This document shows positions 48,762 through 56,351 of a stretch of DNA of 56,351 nt, one piece after another. This DNA comes from Chryseomicrobium aureum (lineage in GTDB: Bacteria; Bacillota; Bacilli; Bacillales_A; Planococcaceae): positions 1 to 56,351 of the forward strand of contig NZ_JAFBFG010000020.1 of assembly GCF_016909155.1 (NCBI RefSeq), written 5' to 3'. Position numbers and translations under genes: made by a program. The notes under the pieces were generated by a model. That model was not told the origin of the DNA. It was given only the letters and a program-made list of their open reading frames with translations, and did not search any database. The stretch's first letter is position 1; every line of letters starts with the position of its first letter.

Positions 48762-50063
48762 ATGTTTCGTTTACAGCAACATGGCACAACTGTTAAAACA
48801 GAAGTTGTAGCTGGAATTACCACTTTTCTTACAATGGTTTATATAGTCATCGTCAACCCCGTTATTTTGGCGGAAGCAGGCGTTCCGTTTGATCAAGTTT
48901 TCTTAGCCACTATCATAGCCGCCGTCGTTGGTACGTTATGGATGGCGCTATTTGCGAATTATCCGATTGCCATCGCTCCAGGAATGGGATTAAATGCTTT
49001 CTTCACCTATACAGTCGTTATTTCCTCGAATGGACAAATCGATTATTTAACGGCTTTCTCTGCAGTGTTCATCGCCGGTATTATCTTTGTTATTTTGTCA
49101 TTAACGTCTTTACGTGAAAAGTTGATTATCAGCATTCCATCCAACTTGAAGCACGGTATCACGGCGGGAATCGGATTGTTCATATCATTTATTGGACTGC
49201 GCATGTCTACAATCGTTGAAGCGCATGAAACGAACTTAGTGAAACTCGGGGATTTAACAAGCCCAGCTGTTCTACTCACGTTGTTTGGTCTACTTGTGAC
49301 ACTAATTTTGATGGTGCGCAATGTGTACGGCGCCATCTTTTACGGGATGGTGGCGACAGGGGTCGTTGCCTTCTTCACCGGTCAATTGAAGTTCGATGGA
49401 TTCTTTGAAATCCCTTCCTTACCAGAAGGCATTCTTGTTTGGAATCCCGTCACAGCTTTTTTAGACGTCATTCAATTCGGCATGCTTGGGATTGTCGTGT
49501 CCTTTGTATTAGTGACCTTGTTTGATACAACCGGAACAATGGTCGGCGTTGCCAAACAAGCCGGGCTCATGAAGGGGGAACGTCTTCCACGAGCTCGTCA
49601 AGCACTCCTTGCCGATTCTGTTGCGACTACGGTAGGTTCTATGTTCGGAACGAGCCCAACGACTGCCTACATTGAGTCTTCTTCAGGAGTAGCTGTTGGC
49701 GGACGTACAGGTCTGACTACATTGACTGTAGGAATTCTCTTTATCATCGCTGCGTTTCTCGGTCCATTTGTTGCGGCTCTTTCTGGAGTGGCGGCGATCA
49801 CAGCACCAGCTTTGATTATCATTGGGTCATTGATGATTGGGGCTGTGAAGCATATTGAGTGGGATGCGTTTGATGAGGCATTTCCTGCATTCATTGTAAT
49901 TTTGGCAATGCCGCTCACGTCGAGTATTGCAACAGGAATCGAACTTGGGTTTATCATCTATCCGATTCTAAAAATAGTGCAAGGCCGTTATAAAGAAGTA
50001 CATCCACTCCTTTATATCTTCGCTGTCTTGTTCTTGTTCCAGCTGATTTATCTTCCCCATTAA
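48762..50063 (+). CDS. NCS2 purine permease (AzgA/PbuG type)
   Basis: 433 aa with about thirteen membrane helices. AzgA-branch motifs: GITTFLTMVYIVIVNPVIL (~20-38), APGMGLNAFF (~82-91), DTTGTMVGVAKQAGL (~254-268) and GTSPTTAYIESSSGVA (~296-311). It imports guanine, hypoxanthine or adenine with protons; PbuG and PbuO cannot be told apart. AGGAGAGTT fixes the ATG at 48762, ignoring the in-frame 48720. Confidence 0.88.
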   Translation: MFRLQQHGTTVKTEVVAGITTFLTMVYIVIVNPVILAEAGVPFDQVFLATIIAAVVGTLWMALFANYPIAIAPGMGLNAFFTYTVVISSNGQIDYLTAFSAVFIAGIIFVILSLTSLREKLIISIPSNLKHGITAGIGLFISFIGLRMSTIVEAHETNLVKLGDLTSPAVLLTLFGLLVTLILMVRNVYGAIFYGMVATGVVAFFTGQLKFDGFFEIPSLPEGILVWNPVTAFLDVIQFGMLGIVVSFVLVTLFDTTGTMVGVAKQAGLMKGERLPRARQALLADSVATTVGSMFGTSPTTAYIESSSGVAVGGRTGLTTLTVGILFIIAAFLGPFVAALSGVAAITAPALIIIGSLMIGAVKHIEWDAFDEAFPAFIVILAMPLTSSIATGIELGFIIYPILKIVQGRYKEVHPLLYIFAVLFLFQLIYLPH

Positions 50064-50070
50064 TATAGAG

Positions 50071-50100
50071 AAGCATGCCGATTTCTCGGCATGCTTTTTT
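50071..50100 (+). terminator. Terminator of the NCS2 permease gene
   Basis: AAGCATGCCGA and TCGGCATGCTT form an 11-bp perfect stem with a TTTC loop and a T run. Confidence 0.9.
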
Positions 50101-50117
50101 ATTTGGAGTCAAAACAA

Positions 50118-50146
50118 TTGCACGCTACAAAGTGAATTCGTATAAT
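50118..50146 (+). promoter_or_regulatory. Sigma-A promoter of the ctsR operon
   Basis: TTGCAC (50118-50123), a 17-bp spacer, TATAAT (50141-50146), directly before the CtsR operator. Confidence 0.85.
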
Positions 50147-50148
50147 AA

Positions 50149-50165
50149 AGTCAAAGATAGTCAAA
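50149..50165 (+). promoter_or_regulatory. CtsR operator (heptad repeat)
   Basis: AGTCAAAGATAGTCAAA matches the direct-repeat CtsR consensus (A/GGTCAAA-NAN-A/GGTCAAA) and lies over the transcription start, so the operon represses itself until heat or protein damage inactivates CtsR. Confidence 0.9.
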
Positions 50166-50184
50166 GTCAGTAGGAGGTGACACC

Positions 50185-50658
50185 ATGAAAAATATCTCAG
50201 ATATTATTGAAGGGTATTTGAAAAGTATTATCGAATCTACTAATCAAGGGCAGATTGAAATAAAACGCAATGAAGTCGCGGAGAAATTTCAATGCGTCCC
50301 CTCGCAAATTAATTATGTAATTAATACACGGTTCACTGTAGATCGTGGCTATATAGTTGAAAGTAAGCGAGGTGGAGGTGGGTATATACGTATCTTCCGC
50401 TTAGAGGCGACCGAACAGACAGATGTCATTCGGGATATGTTAGATGCTCTTGAAAACGGGGCATCTGAATCCATGGTGGAAGACATGGTCTACCGCCTGC
50501 TTGACTTAGACATGATTTCAAAACGAGAAGCAAAACTAATTGTTGCGGCGTGTGCACGGTCTACCTTGTCAGTTCCGTTGCCACTACGTGATCAATTGAG
50601 AGGGCGGGTCGCTCAAGCGATGCTTCTTACGTTACTTCACGAAAAGGAGGGTCGCTGA
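50185..50658 (+). CDS. ctsR: CtsR, class III stress-gene repressor
   Basis: 157 aa. An N-terminal winged helix (MKNISDIIEGYLKSII, RNEVAEKFQCVPSQINYVI), with the wing YIVESKRGGGGYIRIFRL (~56-73) whose glycines are essential thermosensors in the family, and a C-terminal dimer/McsB-binding domain. It represses clpC, clpP and its own operon. First gene; GTAGGAGGTG upstream. Its stop overlaps mcsA by one base. Confidence 0.96.
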   Translation: MKNISDIIEGYLKSIIESTNQGQIEIKRNEVAEKFQCVPSQINYVINTRFTVDRGYIVESKRGGGGYIRIFRLEATEQTDVIRDMLDALENGASESMVEDMVYRLLDLDMISKREAKLIVAACARSTLSVPLPLRDQLRGRVAQAMLLTLLHEKEGR

Positions 50659-51179
50659 TGATTTGTGAAAACTGTAAACAACGTCCTGCACATGTCAAAA
50701 TGACGGTTACGCAGAACGGAGAACCATTCACGCGACATCTCTGTGATGTCTGTGCAAGTCAGTTACACCCTTTTCAAAACCAGCAAGATCCATTAACGGT
50801 TCATCAACTGCTCACGAACTTGTTTACACCTGAACAAACAAAAACACAAGCTAGTCGTGAAAAAAGTCAGTGGAGCTGTCCGAATTGTGGCTGGACCTAT
50901 GAACGCTTTGTGCATCGCGGGAAATTTGGCTGTGCAGAATGTTATGAGACATTTGGCAATGCCTTACCCCCTGTCATGAAGCGACTACACAACGGCAATG
51001 CTGAACACATCGGCCAAGTTCCAGAAGCATATGAAGAGACGCGCGATTTGAAGCGTCGCATTGAAGACATTCGGTCTCGTATGCAACAAGCAATCGCTGA
51101 AGAAGAGTTTGAAACAGCCGCCACTCTCCGTGACCAAGCAAGAGAGCTTGAGGCGAAACTCTCAAAAGGAGGCGATTGA
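50658..51179 (+). CDS. mcsA: McsA, zinc-finger activator of McsB
   Basis: 173 aa. Two CxxC zinc sites: CENCKQRP with LCDVC at the N-terminus, and CPNCGW with CAEC (~73-98), then a C-terminal UVR helical hairpin (RRIEDIRSRMQQAIAEEEFE, ~135-165). It activates the arginine kinase McsB and takes part in stress sensing. ATG overlapping the ctsR stop (TGATG), GGAGGG upstream. Confidence 0.93.
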   Translation: MICENCKQRPAHVKMTVTQNGEPFTRHLCDVCASQLHPFQNQQDPLTVHQLLTNLFTPEQTKTQASREKSQWSCPNCGWTYERFVHRGKFGCAECYETFGNALPPVMKRLHNGNAEHIGQVPEAYEETRDLKRRIEDIRSRMQQAIAEEEFETAATLRDQARELEAKLSKGGD

Positions 51180-51181
51180 CA

Positions 51182-52267
51182 GTGGATATGAATCGCTTTT
51201 TAAAAAATCAAGTGACCAGTTGGATGGAAAGCTCAGGAGAATATGCGGATATTGTCATGAGCACGCGCATCCGATTGGCTCGAAATATAGAAGGTTTTAA
51301 GTTTCCTCTGGCATTTACTGAGGACGAGGCGCATAAAATCGAACAGACTGTCTCAGGCATTTTGCTTGACCAGGAAAACTTATCGCACGAGTTTACGTCT
51401 TATCAGATGAAGCAATTAGATGCACTCGATAAACAAGTCTTGATTGAAAAACATTTAATCAGCCCAAGCTTAATTGAATCTGAGCATGAAGCGGCAGCTG
51501 TCATTTCTGAAGATGAATCTCTTAGCATCATGATCAACGAAGAAGATCATTTGCGCATACAGTGCATACTCCCTGGTCTTCAATTAGAAGAGGCGTACAA
51601 ACAAGCGCGGGAAATCGACCGGACACTTGACCGCAATGTTCGCTATGCGTTTGATGAGAAGTATGGTTATTTAACGACATGCCCGACCAATACAGGAACA
51701 GGTCTCCGTGCGTCCGTCATGATGCACTTGCCGGCCTTGACCGCTACGAAACAAATGGCTCGTATCGCACCTATCATCAACCGTCTTGGCATGGTTGTGC
51801 GAGGCATTTATGGAGAAGGCAGTGAAGCTCTCGGGAATGTCTACCAAGTATCCAACCAAGTAACACTAGGTAAAGCGGAAGTCGAGATTTTACAAGAACT
51901 GAAAGGCTTGACGACCCAATTGATTGAAAAAGAACGGGAAGCGCGCGAAGCACTGCTTTCCCATTCACGCATAACGCTAGAGGATAAGTTGTTTCGCTCA
52001 CTAGGCACACTGCGCTACGCCCGGATGTTGACGACAGAAGAAGCAGCACAATGTCTATCCGACGTCCGGTTAGCAATCGACTTAGCTATCATTCCAAACG
52101 TCAACAAAACGATTTTGAATGAATGTATGGTATTTATGCAGCCTGGATTTTTACAGCACTATGCCGGTTCTACATTGTCCCCGAAAGACCGCGATGTGTT
52201 TCGGGCAAAAATGATTAGGGAACGGTTGACTATAGAAGAAAAAGGAGAGAACTCATATGATGTTTAA
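51182..52267 (+). CDS. mcsB: McsB, protein arginine kinase
   Basis: 361 aa, guanido kinase fold. STRIRLARN (~27-35), then the NEED-equivalent MINEEDHLR (~118-126), [19 protein letters not shown] (~163-181) and a GxxR binding area. It phosphorylates arginines in damaged proteins and marks them for ClpCP. An in-frame TTG at 51176 and ATG at 51188 also exist; AAAGGAGG spacing favours the GTG at 51182. It overlaps clpC. Confidence 0.93.
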   Translation: MDMNRFLKNQVTSWMESSGEYADIVMSTRIRLARNIEGFKFPLAFTEDEAHKIEQTVSGILLDQENLSHEFTSYQMKQLDALDKQVLIEKHLISPSLIESEHEAAAVISEDESLSIMINEEDHLRIQCILPGLQLEEAYKQAREIDRTLDRNVRYAFDEKYGYLTTCPTNTGTGLRASVMMHLPALTATKQMARIAPIINRLGMVVRGIYGEGSEALGNVYQVSNQVTLGKAEVEILQELKGLTTQLIEKEREAREALLSHSRITLEDKLFRSLGTLRYARMLTTEEAAQCLSDVRLAIDLAIIPNVNKTILNECMVFMQPGFLQHYAGSTLSPKDRDVFRAKMIRERLTIEEKGENSYDV

Positions 52268-54719
52268 TCGTTTTACACAGCGCTCACAAAAAGTACTTCA
52301 ACTCGCTCAAGAAGAAGCGATTCGTTTAAAGCATGAAGCAATTGGCACTGAACATATTTTGTTAGGTCTGATTCGTGAAGGGAACGGCATTGCGGCGAAA
52401 GCGTTAGAGGCTAGTAATGTCGACCCAAAAGCGATTGAAGAAGGCATTGAAGAATTAGTCGGAACGGGCGAAAAAGATGTCGGTCCGATTGTGCACTATA
52501 CACCACGTGCTAAAAAAGTCATTGAACTCTCAGTCGACGAATCACGTAAACTTGGCCATTCTTATATTGGGACAGAACATTTGTTACTTGCACTGATTCG
52601 TGAAGGGGAAGGTGTAGCGGCTCGCGTTCTAAGTAACGCTGGTATCAGCTTAAACAAAGCACGTCAACAAGTGCTTCACTTACTCGGTAGCAGTGAACAA
52701 GCAAACAATTCATCTTCGACATCGTCTGCCGCAACTGCAAGCACGCCAACGCTTGACGGTCTTGCGCGTGACCTTACACAGATTGCACGTGAAGGCACAT
52801 TGGATCCAGTGATTGGTCGTAGCAAAGAAATTACGCGTGTGATTGAAATTTTAGCGCGTCGTACAAAGAACAACCCAGTGCTTATTGGAGAGCCTGGTGT
52901 TGGTAAGACCGCAATCGCAGAAGGACTTGCGCAGCAAATCGTACACAACGAAGTGCCTGAAATCTTGCGTGACAAACGCGTTATGACACTGGATATGGGG
53001 ACGGTTGTAGCAGGTACGAAATACCGCGGAGAATTTGAAGATCGCTTGAAAAAAGTAATGGATGAAATTCGCCAAGCAGGCAACATCATCTTGTTCATTG
53101 ATGAACTTCACACATTGATTGGTGCAGGGGGAGCAGAAGGTGCGATTGACGCATCTAACATTCTAAAACCAGCACTAGCACGTGGTGAACTGCAATGTAT
53201 CGGTGCGACAACACTTGATGAGTACCGCAAATACATTGAAAAAGATGCGGCTTTAGAACGTCGTTTCCAGCCAATCCAAGTGGACGAACCATCTGTTGAA
53301 GAAGCGATTCAAATCATCTATGGTCTGCGCGACCGTTACGAAGCGCATCACCGTGTGAAAATCACAGATGCAGCGGTAGAAGCGGCAGTTAAAATGTCAG
53401 ACCGCTATATTTCGGACCGTTTCCTACCGGATAAAGCAATTGATCTGATTGATGAAGCAGGGTCGAAAGTACGCCTACGCTCATACACGACACCGCCGAA
53501 CTTAAAAGAGATGGAACAACAACTTGAAAGCTTACGTTCTGAGAAAAACGCAGCCGTACAAAGCCAAGAGTTTGAAAAGGCTGCATCGTTCCGCGATAAA
53601 GAACAAAAGTTAAAAGAAGAACTTGAGAAATTGAAAGACAACTGGAAAGAAAAGCAAGGGAAAGCAGAAACAGAAGTGACTGTCGAAGATATCGCAACTG
53701 TCGTTTCGATGTGGTCAGGTGTACCGGTCTCAAAACTGGCGCAAACGGAGTCAGACAAACTGTTGAAACTCGAAGATACATTGCACAAACGCGTCATCGG
53801 ACAATCGGAAGCAGTCGATGCCATTTCTCGTGCGATTCGTCGAGCACGTGCTGGACTTAAAGATCCAAAACGTCCAATCGGTTCATTTATTTTCTTAGGG
53901 CCAACTGGTGTTGGTAAAACAGAACTTGCGCGTGCACTCGCTGAAGTAATGTTTGGAGATGAAGATTCGATGATTCGTATCGATATGTCTGAGTACATGG
54001 AGAAACACTCGACATCTCGCTTAGTCGGTTCACCTCCAGGGTATGTTGGCTTTGATGAGGGGGGTCAATTGACGGAGAAAGTGCGTCGCAAACCTTACTC
54101 TGTCATCTTATTAGATGAAATTGAAAAAGCGCACCCAGATGTATTTAACATCTTGCTTCAAGTGTTAGAAGATGGGCGTTTGACAGATTCGAAAGGACGT
54201 ACAGTCGACTTCCGTAATACAGTGGTCATCATGACTTCAAACGTCGGAGCAGACGCTGTGAAGTACAACAAGTACGTTGGTTTCAATCTTCAAGAAGCAG
54301 GTTCTTCTAAAGACTATAAAGACATGAAGTCAAAAATGCTTGAAGAGTTGAAAAAAGCATTCCGCCCAGAGTTCTTGAACCGTCTCGATGAGATGATTGT
54401 GTTCCACTCATTAGAGCGCGAACACTTGAAAGAGATTGTCACACTTATGGCGAATCAGTTAACGAAACGCCTAAAAGAGCAAGATATCGAGCTGGAACTT
54501 ACAGAAGCAGCAAAAGATAAAATTGCTAAAGAAGGGTATGACCCAGACTACGGAGCACGTCCATTACGCCGTGCGTTACAAAAGCACGTTGAAGATCGTT
54601 TATCAGAAGAAATTCTAAAAGGCGAAGTGCTGACAGGTCAATACATCATCTTTGATGTTGAAAATGATGAATTTGTCGTTCGTACAGAAAAAGCTCAAGC
54701 TGAAACTGTAACGGAATAG
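52257..54719 (+). CDS. clpC: ClpC, AAA+ unfoldase
   Basis: 820 aa, full length. An N-terminal double Clp_N repeat (~1-150), AAA1 with Walker A GEPGVGKT (~211) and ELHTLIGAG, a UVR-like middle domain (~430-465), AAA2 with GPTGVGKTE (~548), and a C-terminal D2-small domain. It unfolds arginine-phosphorylated and McsB-tagged proteins for ClpP. MM start as in B. subtilis, within the last codons of mcsB. Confidence 0.97.
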   Translation: MMFNRFTQRSQKVLQLAQEEAIRLKHEAIGTEHILLGLIREGNGIAAKALEASNVDPKAIEEGIEELVGTGEKDVGPIVHYTPRAKKVIELSVDESRKLGHSYIGTEHLLLALIREGEGVAARVLSNAGISLNKARQQVLHLLGSSEQANNSSSTSSAATASTPTLDGLARDLTQIAREGTLDPVIGRSKEITRVIEILARRTKNNPVLIGEPGVGKTAIAEGLAQQIVHNEVPEILRDKRVMTLDMGTVVAGTKYRGEFEDRLKKVMDEIRQAGNIILFIDELHTLIGAGGAEGAIDASNILKPALARGELQCIGATTLDEYRKYIEKDAALERRFQPIQVDEPSVEEAIQIIYGLRDRYEAHHRVKITDAAVEAAVKMSDRYISDRFLPDKAIDLIDEAGSKVRLRSYTTPPNLKEMEQQLESLRSEKNAAVQSQEFEKAASFRDKEQKLKEELEKLKDNWKEKQGKAETEVTVEDIATVVSMWSGVPVSKLAQTESDKLLKLEDTLHKRVIGQSEAVDAISRAIRRARAGLKDPKRPIGSFIFLGPTGVGKTELARALAEVMFGDEDSMIRIDMSEYMEKHSTSRLVGSPPGYVGFDEGGQLTEKVRRKPYSVILLDEIEKAHPDVFNILLQVLEDGRLTDSKGRTVDFRNTVVIMTSNVGADAVKYNKYVGFNLQEAGSSKDYKDMKSKMLEELKKAFRPEFLNRLDEMIVFHSLEREHLKEIVTLMANQLTKRLKEQDIELELTEAAKDKIAKEGYDPDYGARPLRRALQKHVEDRLSEEILKGEVLTGQYIIFDVENDEFVVRTEKAQAETVTE

Positions 54720-54727
54720 AAGCACGT

Positions 54728-54766
54728 TAGCACCCCGTTTCTTTGCAGGAATGGGGTGCTATTTTT
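54728..54766 (+). terminator. Terminator after clpC
   Basis: TAGCACCCC with GGGGTGCTA (9 bp), a 16-base loop and five T. radA begins 59 bases further, so it is either read through or has its own promoter (a TATACT is at 54786-54791 with only a poor -35). Confidence 0.8.
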
Positions 54767-54825
54767 CGTATAGAAGAAAGTACGGTATACTGAGAACTAG
54801 AACACCCGTTCCTAAGGAGGACTTT

Positions 54826-56196
54826 ATGGCAAAGAGAAAAACAAAATTTATGTGTAATGATTGTGGCTATGAATCACCAAAATGGATGGGAAAATGTCCA
54901 GGGTGCGGTCACTGGAATACGATGGTGGAAGAAGTGGAGGTCGTCAGCAAAGGGCCGAAACGTTCTTTTGTAACATCTGATGGACCGAGTATGAAAGCGA
55001 CGCCGATTGTTTCGGTGGAAACACAAGAAGAACCACGAGTGGATACGTCACTTGAAGAACTGAACCGTGTGCTAGGTGGTGGGATTGTCCCAGGCTCCTT
55101 AGTCCTTATCGGTGGAGACCCGGGGATCGGCAAGTCTACGTTACTCCTTCAAGTATCTTCGCTCCTCGCGAATAAAAATATGCGCACACTCTACATTTCC
55201 GGAGAGGAATCCGTTCGCCAAACTAAATTACGTGCGGAACGACTCGGGGTCGCATCGAGCGAGCTGTATCTGTATGCAGAGACAAACCTTGAACTGATCA
55301 ATGAAACGATTGAACAAGTAGAACCGAAGTTTGTCATCATCGACTCGATTCAAACTGTTCATCATCCAGATGTCACGAGTGCACCTGGTAGTGTGTCTCA
55401 AGTGCGTGAATGTACGGCAGAAATGATGCGTATTGCGAAAACGAAAAATATTGCCATCTTCTTGGTTGGTCACGTGACGAAAGAAGGGCAGATTGCAGGG
55501 CCGCGTCTTCTTGAACATATGGTGGATACCGTATTGTATTTTGAAGGAGAACGTCATCATACGTACCGCATTTTACGCTCACAAAAAAATCGTTTTGGGT
55601 CCACGAATGAAATTGCGATTTTCGAAATGGTACAAGCGGGGTTAAAAGAAGTGTTGAACCCGTCGGAACTGTTCTTACAGGAACGGTCGCACGGAGCGCC
55701 TGGTTCGGCAATTGTCGCGTCAATGGAAGGTACCCGACCGATTTTGGTTGAAATCCAGGCGCTGGTCACCCAGTCGAGTTTCAACTATCCAAAGCGTATG
55801 GCAACAGGTGTCGATCAAAACCGTGTTTCATTGTTAATGGCCGTGTTAGAGAAACGAATGGGTATGCTTTTACAGTCGCAAGATGCTTATATCAAAGTAG
55901 CGGGTGGGGTAAAGCTCGACGAACCATCCATTGACCTTGCCATACTAGTAAGTGTTGTCTCTAGTTTCCGCGACACCGGTGCAAACCCAACAGACGTCTT
56001 TATCGGTGAAGTAGGACTGACAGGTGAAATCCGTCGCGTGTCTCGTATTGAACAACGCGTGCAGGAAGCGGCGAAACTTGGTTTCAAACGTGCGATTGTG
56101 CCGGCGAGTAATTTAGGAGGTTGGGATTATCCAGCGGGCATCAGTGTGATTGGTGTAGAGACTGTGAATGAGGCTATGAAATTAGCATTTAATTAG
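54826..56196 (+). CDS. radA: RadA/Sms, DNA repair and recombination ATPase
   Basis: 456 aa. A C4 zinc finger [21 protein letters not shown] (~10-30), RecA-like core with Walker [11 protein letters not shown] (~96-105), the KNRFG motif ([12 protein letters not shown]) and a C-terminal Lon-protease-like domain (~290-450). It promotes branch migration of recombination intermediates. An in-frame start at 54751 exists, but CTAAGGAGG places it at 54826. The stop TAG is the second to fourth base of the repeat that begins at 56193. Confidence 0.96.
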   Translation: MAKRKTKFMCNDCGYESPKWMGKCPGCGHWNTMVEEVEVVSKGPKRSFVTSDGPSMKATPIVSVETQEEPRVDTSLEELNRVLGGGIVPGSLVLIGGDPGIGKSTLLLQVSSLLANKNMRTLYISGEESVRQTKLRAERLGVASSELYLYAETNLELINETIEQVEPKFVIIDSIQTVHHPDVTSAPGSVSQVRECTAEMMRIAKTKNIAIFLVGHVTKEGQIAGPRLLEHMVDTVLYFEGERHHTYRILRSQKNRFGSTNEIAIFEMVQAGLKEVLNPSELFLQERSHGAPGSAIVASMEGTRPILVEIQALVTQSSFNYPKRMATGVDQNRVSLLMAVLEKRMGMLLQSQDAYIKVAGGVKLDEPSIDLAILVSVVSSFRDTGANPTDVFIGEVGLTGEIRRVSRIEQRVQEAAKLGFKRAIVPASNLGGWDYPAGISVIGVETVNEAMKLAFN

Positions 56197-56211
56197 ATGT
56201 GGAGAACGCCA
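56193..56211. repeat. Copy of the intergenic repeat start after radA
   Basis: TTAGATGTGGAGAACGCCA is identical to 26996-27014. Beyond it the sequence diverges. The following ~140 bases to the window edge carry no recognisable gene, only a hairpin TCCGG-(7)-TTCCC-A-GGGGA-(5)-CCGGA at ~56239-56271. Confidence 0.7.
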
Positions 56212-56351
56212 TTTTTTAGTAGGTTCAATCTCTGGCGATCCGGCAGTGAGTTCCCAGGGGAGCATACCGGAGCCCAATGTCATCAAGCTAACAATACATT
56301 TTCTGTAAGTTATATTTCTGACTTTCCAAACAAATTACTTGACTTTTCAAA

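Noticed and set aside
48720-48762. Purine riboswitch or longer N-terminus for the NCS2 permease
   Set aside because: The leader is only ~35 bases with no aptamer features, and the extended frame starts within the promoter -10.
54751-54825. Longer RadA start
   Set aside because: The upstream part overlaps the clpC terminator, and the standard RadA N-terminus begins at 54826 behind CTAAGGAGG.
56220-56340. Possible c-di-AMP (ydaO) riboswitch after radA
   Set aside because: Short patches (GGAGCCCAATG, GCTAAC, TGTAAG) resemble parts of the motif, but the required GGGGTGAATC and pseudo-symmetric core are absent, and I cannot align it. RF00379 covariance scoring would decide.

Overview
The window reads as chromosomal DNA of a low-to-mid-GC, pigmented member of the Bacillota, most likely Planococcaceae. 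The basis is the ctsR-mcsA-mcsB-clpC-radA stress operon, a C30-type (crtM/crtN-like) carotenoid cluster, AGGAGG ribosome binding sites, and Bacillus-type families (DUF1292, YkuI, YhfI, PsiE, YkkC/YkkD). The family is an inference; the genus cannot be fixed from the sequence alone. I see no rRNA, tRNA, CRISPR array, transposase or phage gene. Most of the window is ordinary core and metabolic DNA with clear rho-independent terminators.

Layout. 0.1-4 kb: an RQC-minor-like DNA-binding protein and the pxpBCA 5-oxoprolinase operon, which has an 18-bp perfect palindrome in its promoter. 4-9 kb: small membrane and regulatory genes, including a catalytically degenerate M50 homologue, PsiE, and a divergent locus (ArsR-type regulator, two duplicated microproteins, M48 protease with ankyrin repeats) that shares a recurring ATCAA-N6-TTGAT site. 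9-18 kb: a broken-looking STAS gene, a 1260-aa superfamily I helicase with a long coiled-coil insert and a winged-helix-like partner, pgeF, a YkuI-type EAL protein, an MBL hydrolase, an SDR epimerase and hemolysin III. 18.4-27 kb: the carotenoid cluster, with three CrtN-type desaturase/oxidase paralogues, CrtM, a CruF-like hydratase-family protein, a PlsC-type acyltransferase, a CrtQ-like glycosyltransferase and a GNAT enzyme. The encoded route would be farnesyl diphosphate condensation, desaturation, terminal oxidation, then glycosylation and acylation. It is followed by a tandem array of long intergenic hairpins.

27.4-36 kb: a DinB protein translationally coupled to a 42-aa four-cysteine protein; hmp with divergent nsrR (nitric oxide defence); a guanidine-I riboswitch driving the ykkC/ykkD SMR exporter pair; ogt; and an acetate uptake and activation operon (DUF485-like subunit, symporter, Yip1-like protein, acyl-CoA synthetase). 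That operon's promoter carries a cre box over the -10 and two TetR-type palindromes. 36-46 kb: a hydroxyacyl-CoA dehydrogenase, a K+/H+ antiporter, a second and intact EAL protein, MarR, TraB-family and RNA methyltransferase genes, an acetaldehyde-type dehydrogenase with its DUF779 partner, and an unusual MurE-like ligase. 46-50 kb: an unknown gene, RluF, CorA and an NCS2 purine permease. 50-56.2 kb: the CtsR heat-shock operon with its heptad-repeat operator and radA. Right after radA the same repeat that follows the carotenoid cluster starts again, and its first bases supply the radA stop codon.

The best candidates for something not yet described are the ArsR/microprotein/M48-ankyrin divergon (5395-7673), the tandem hairpin repeat family whose 5' end provides stop codons (26996-27420 and 56193 onward), and the helicase plus winged-helix partner (9276-13791).
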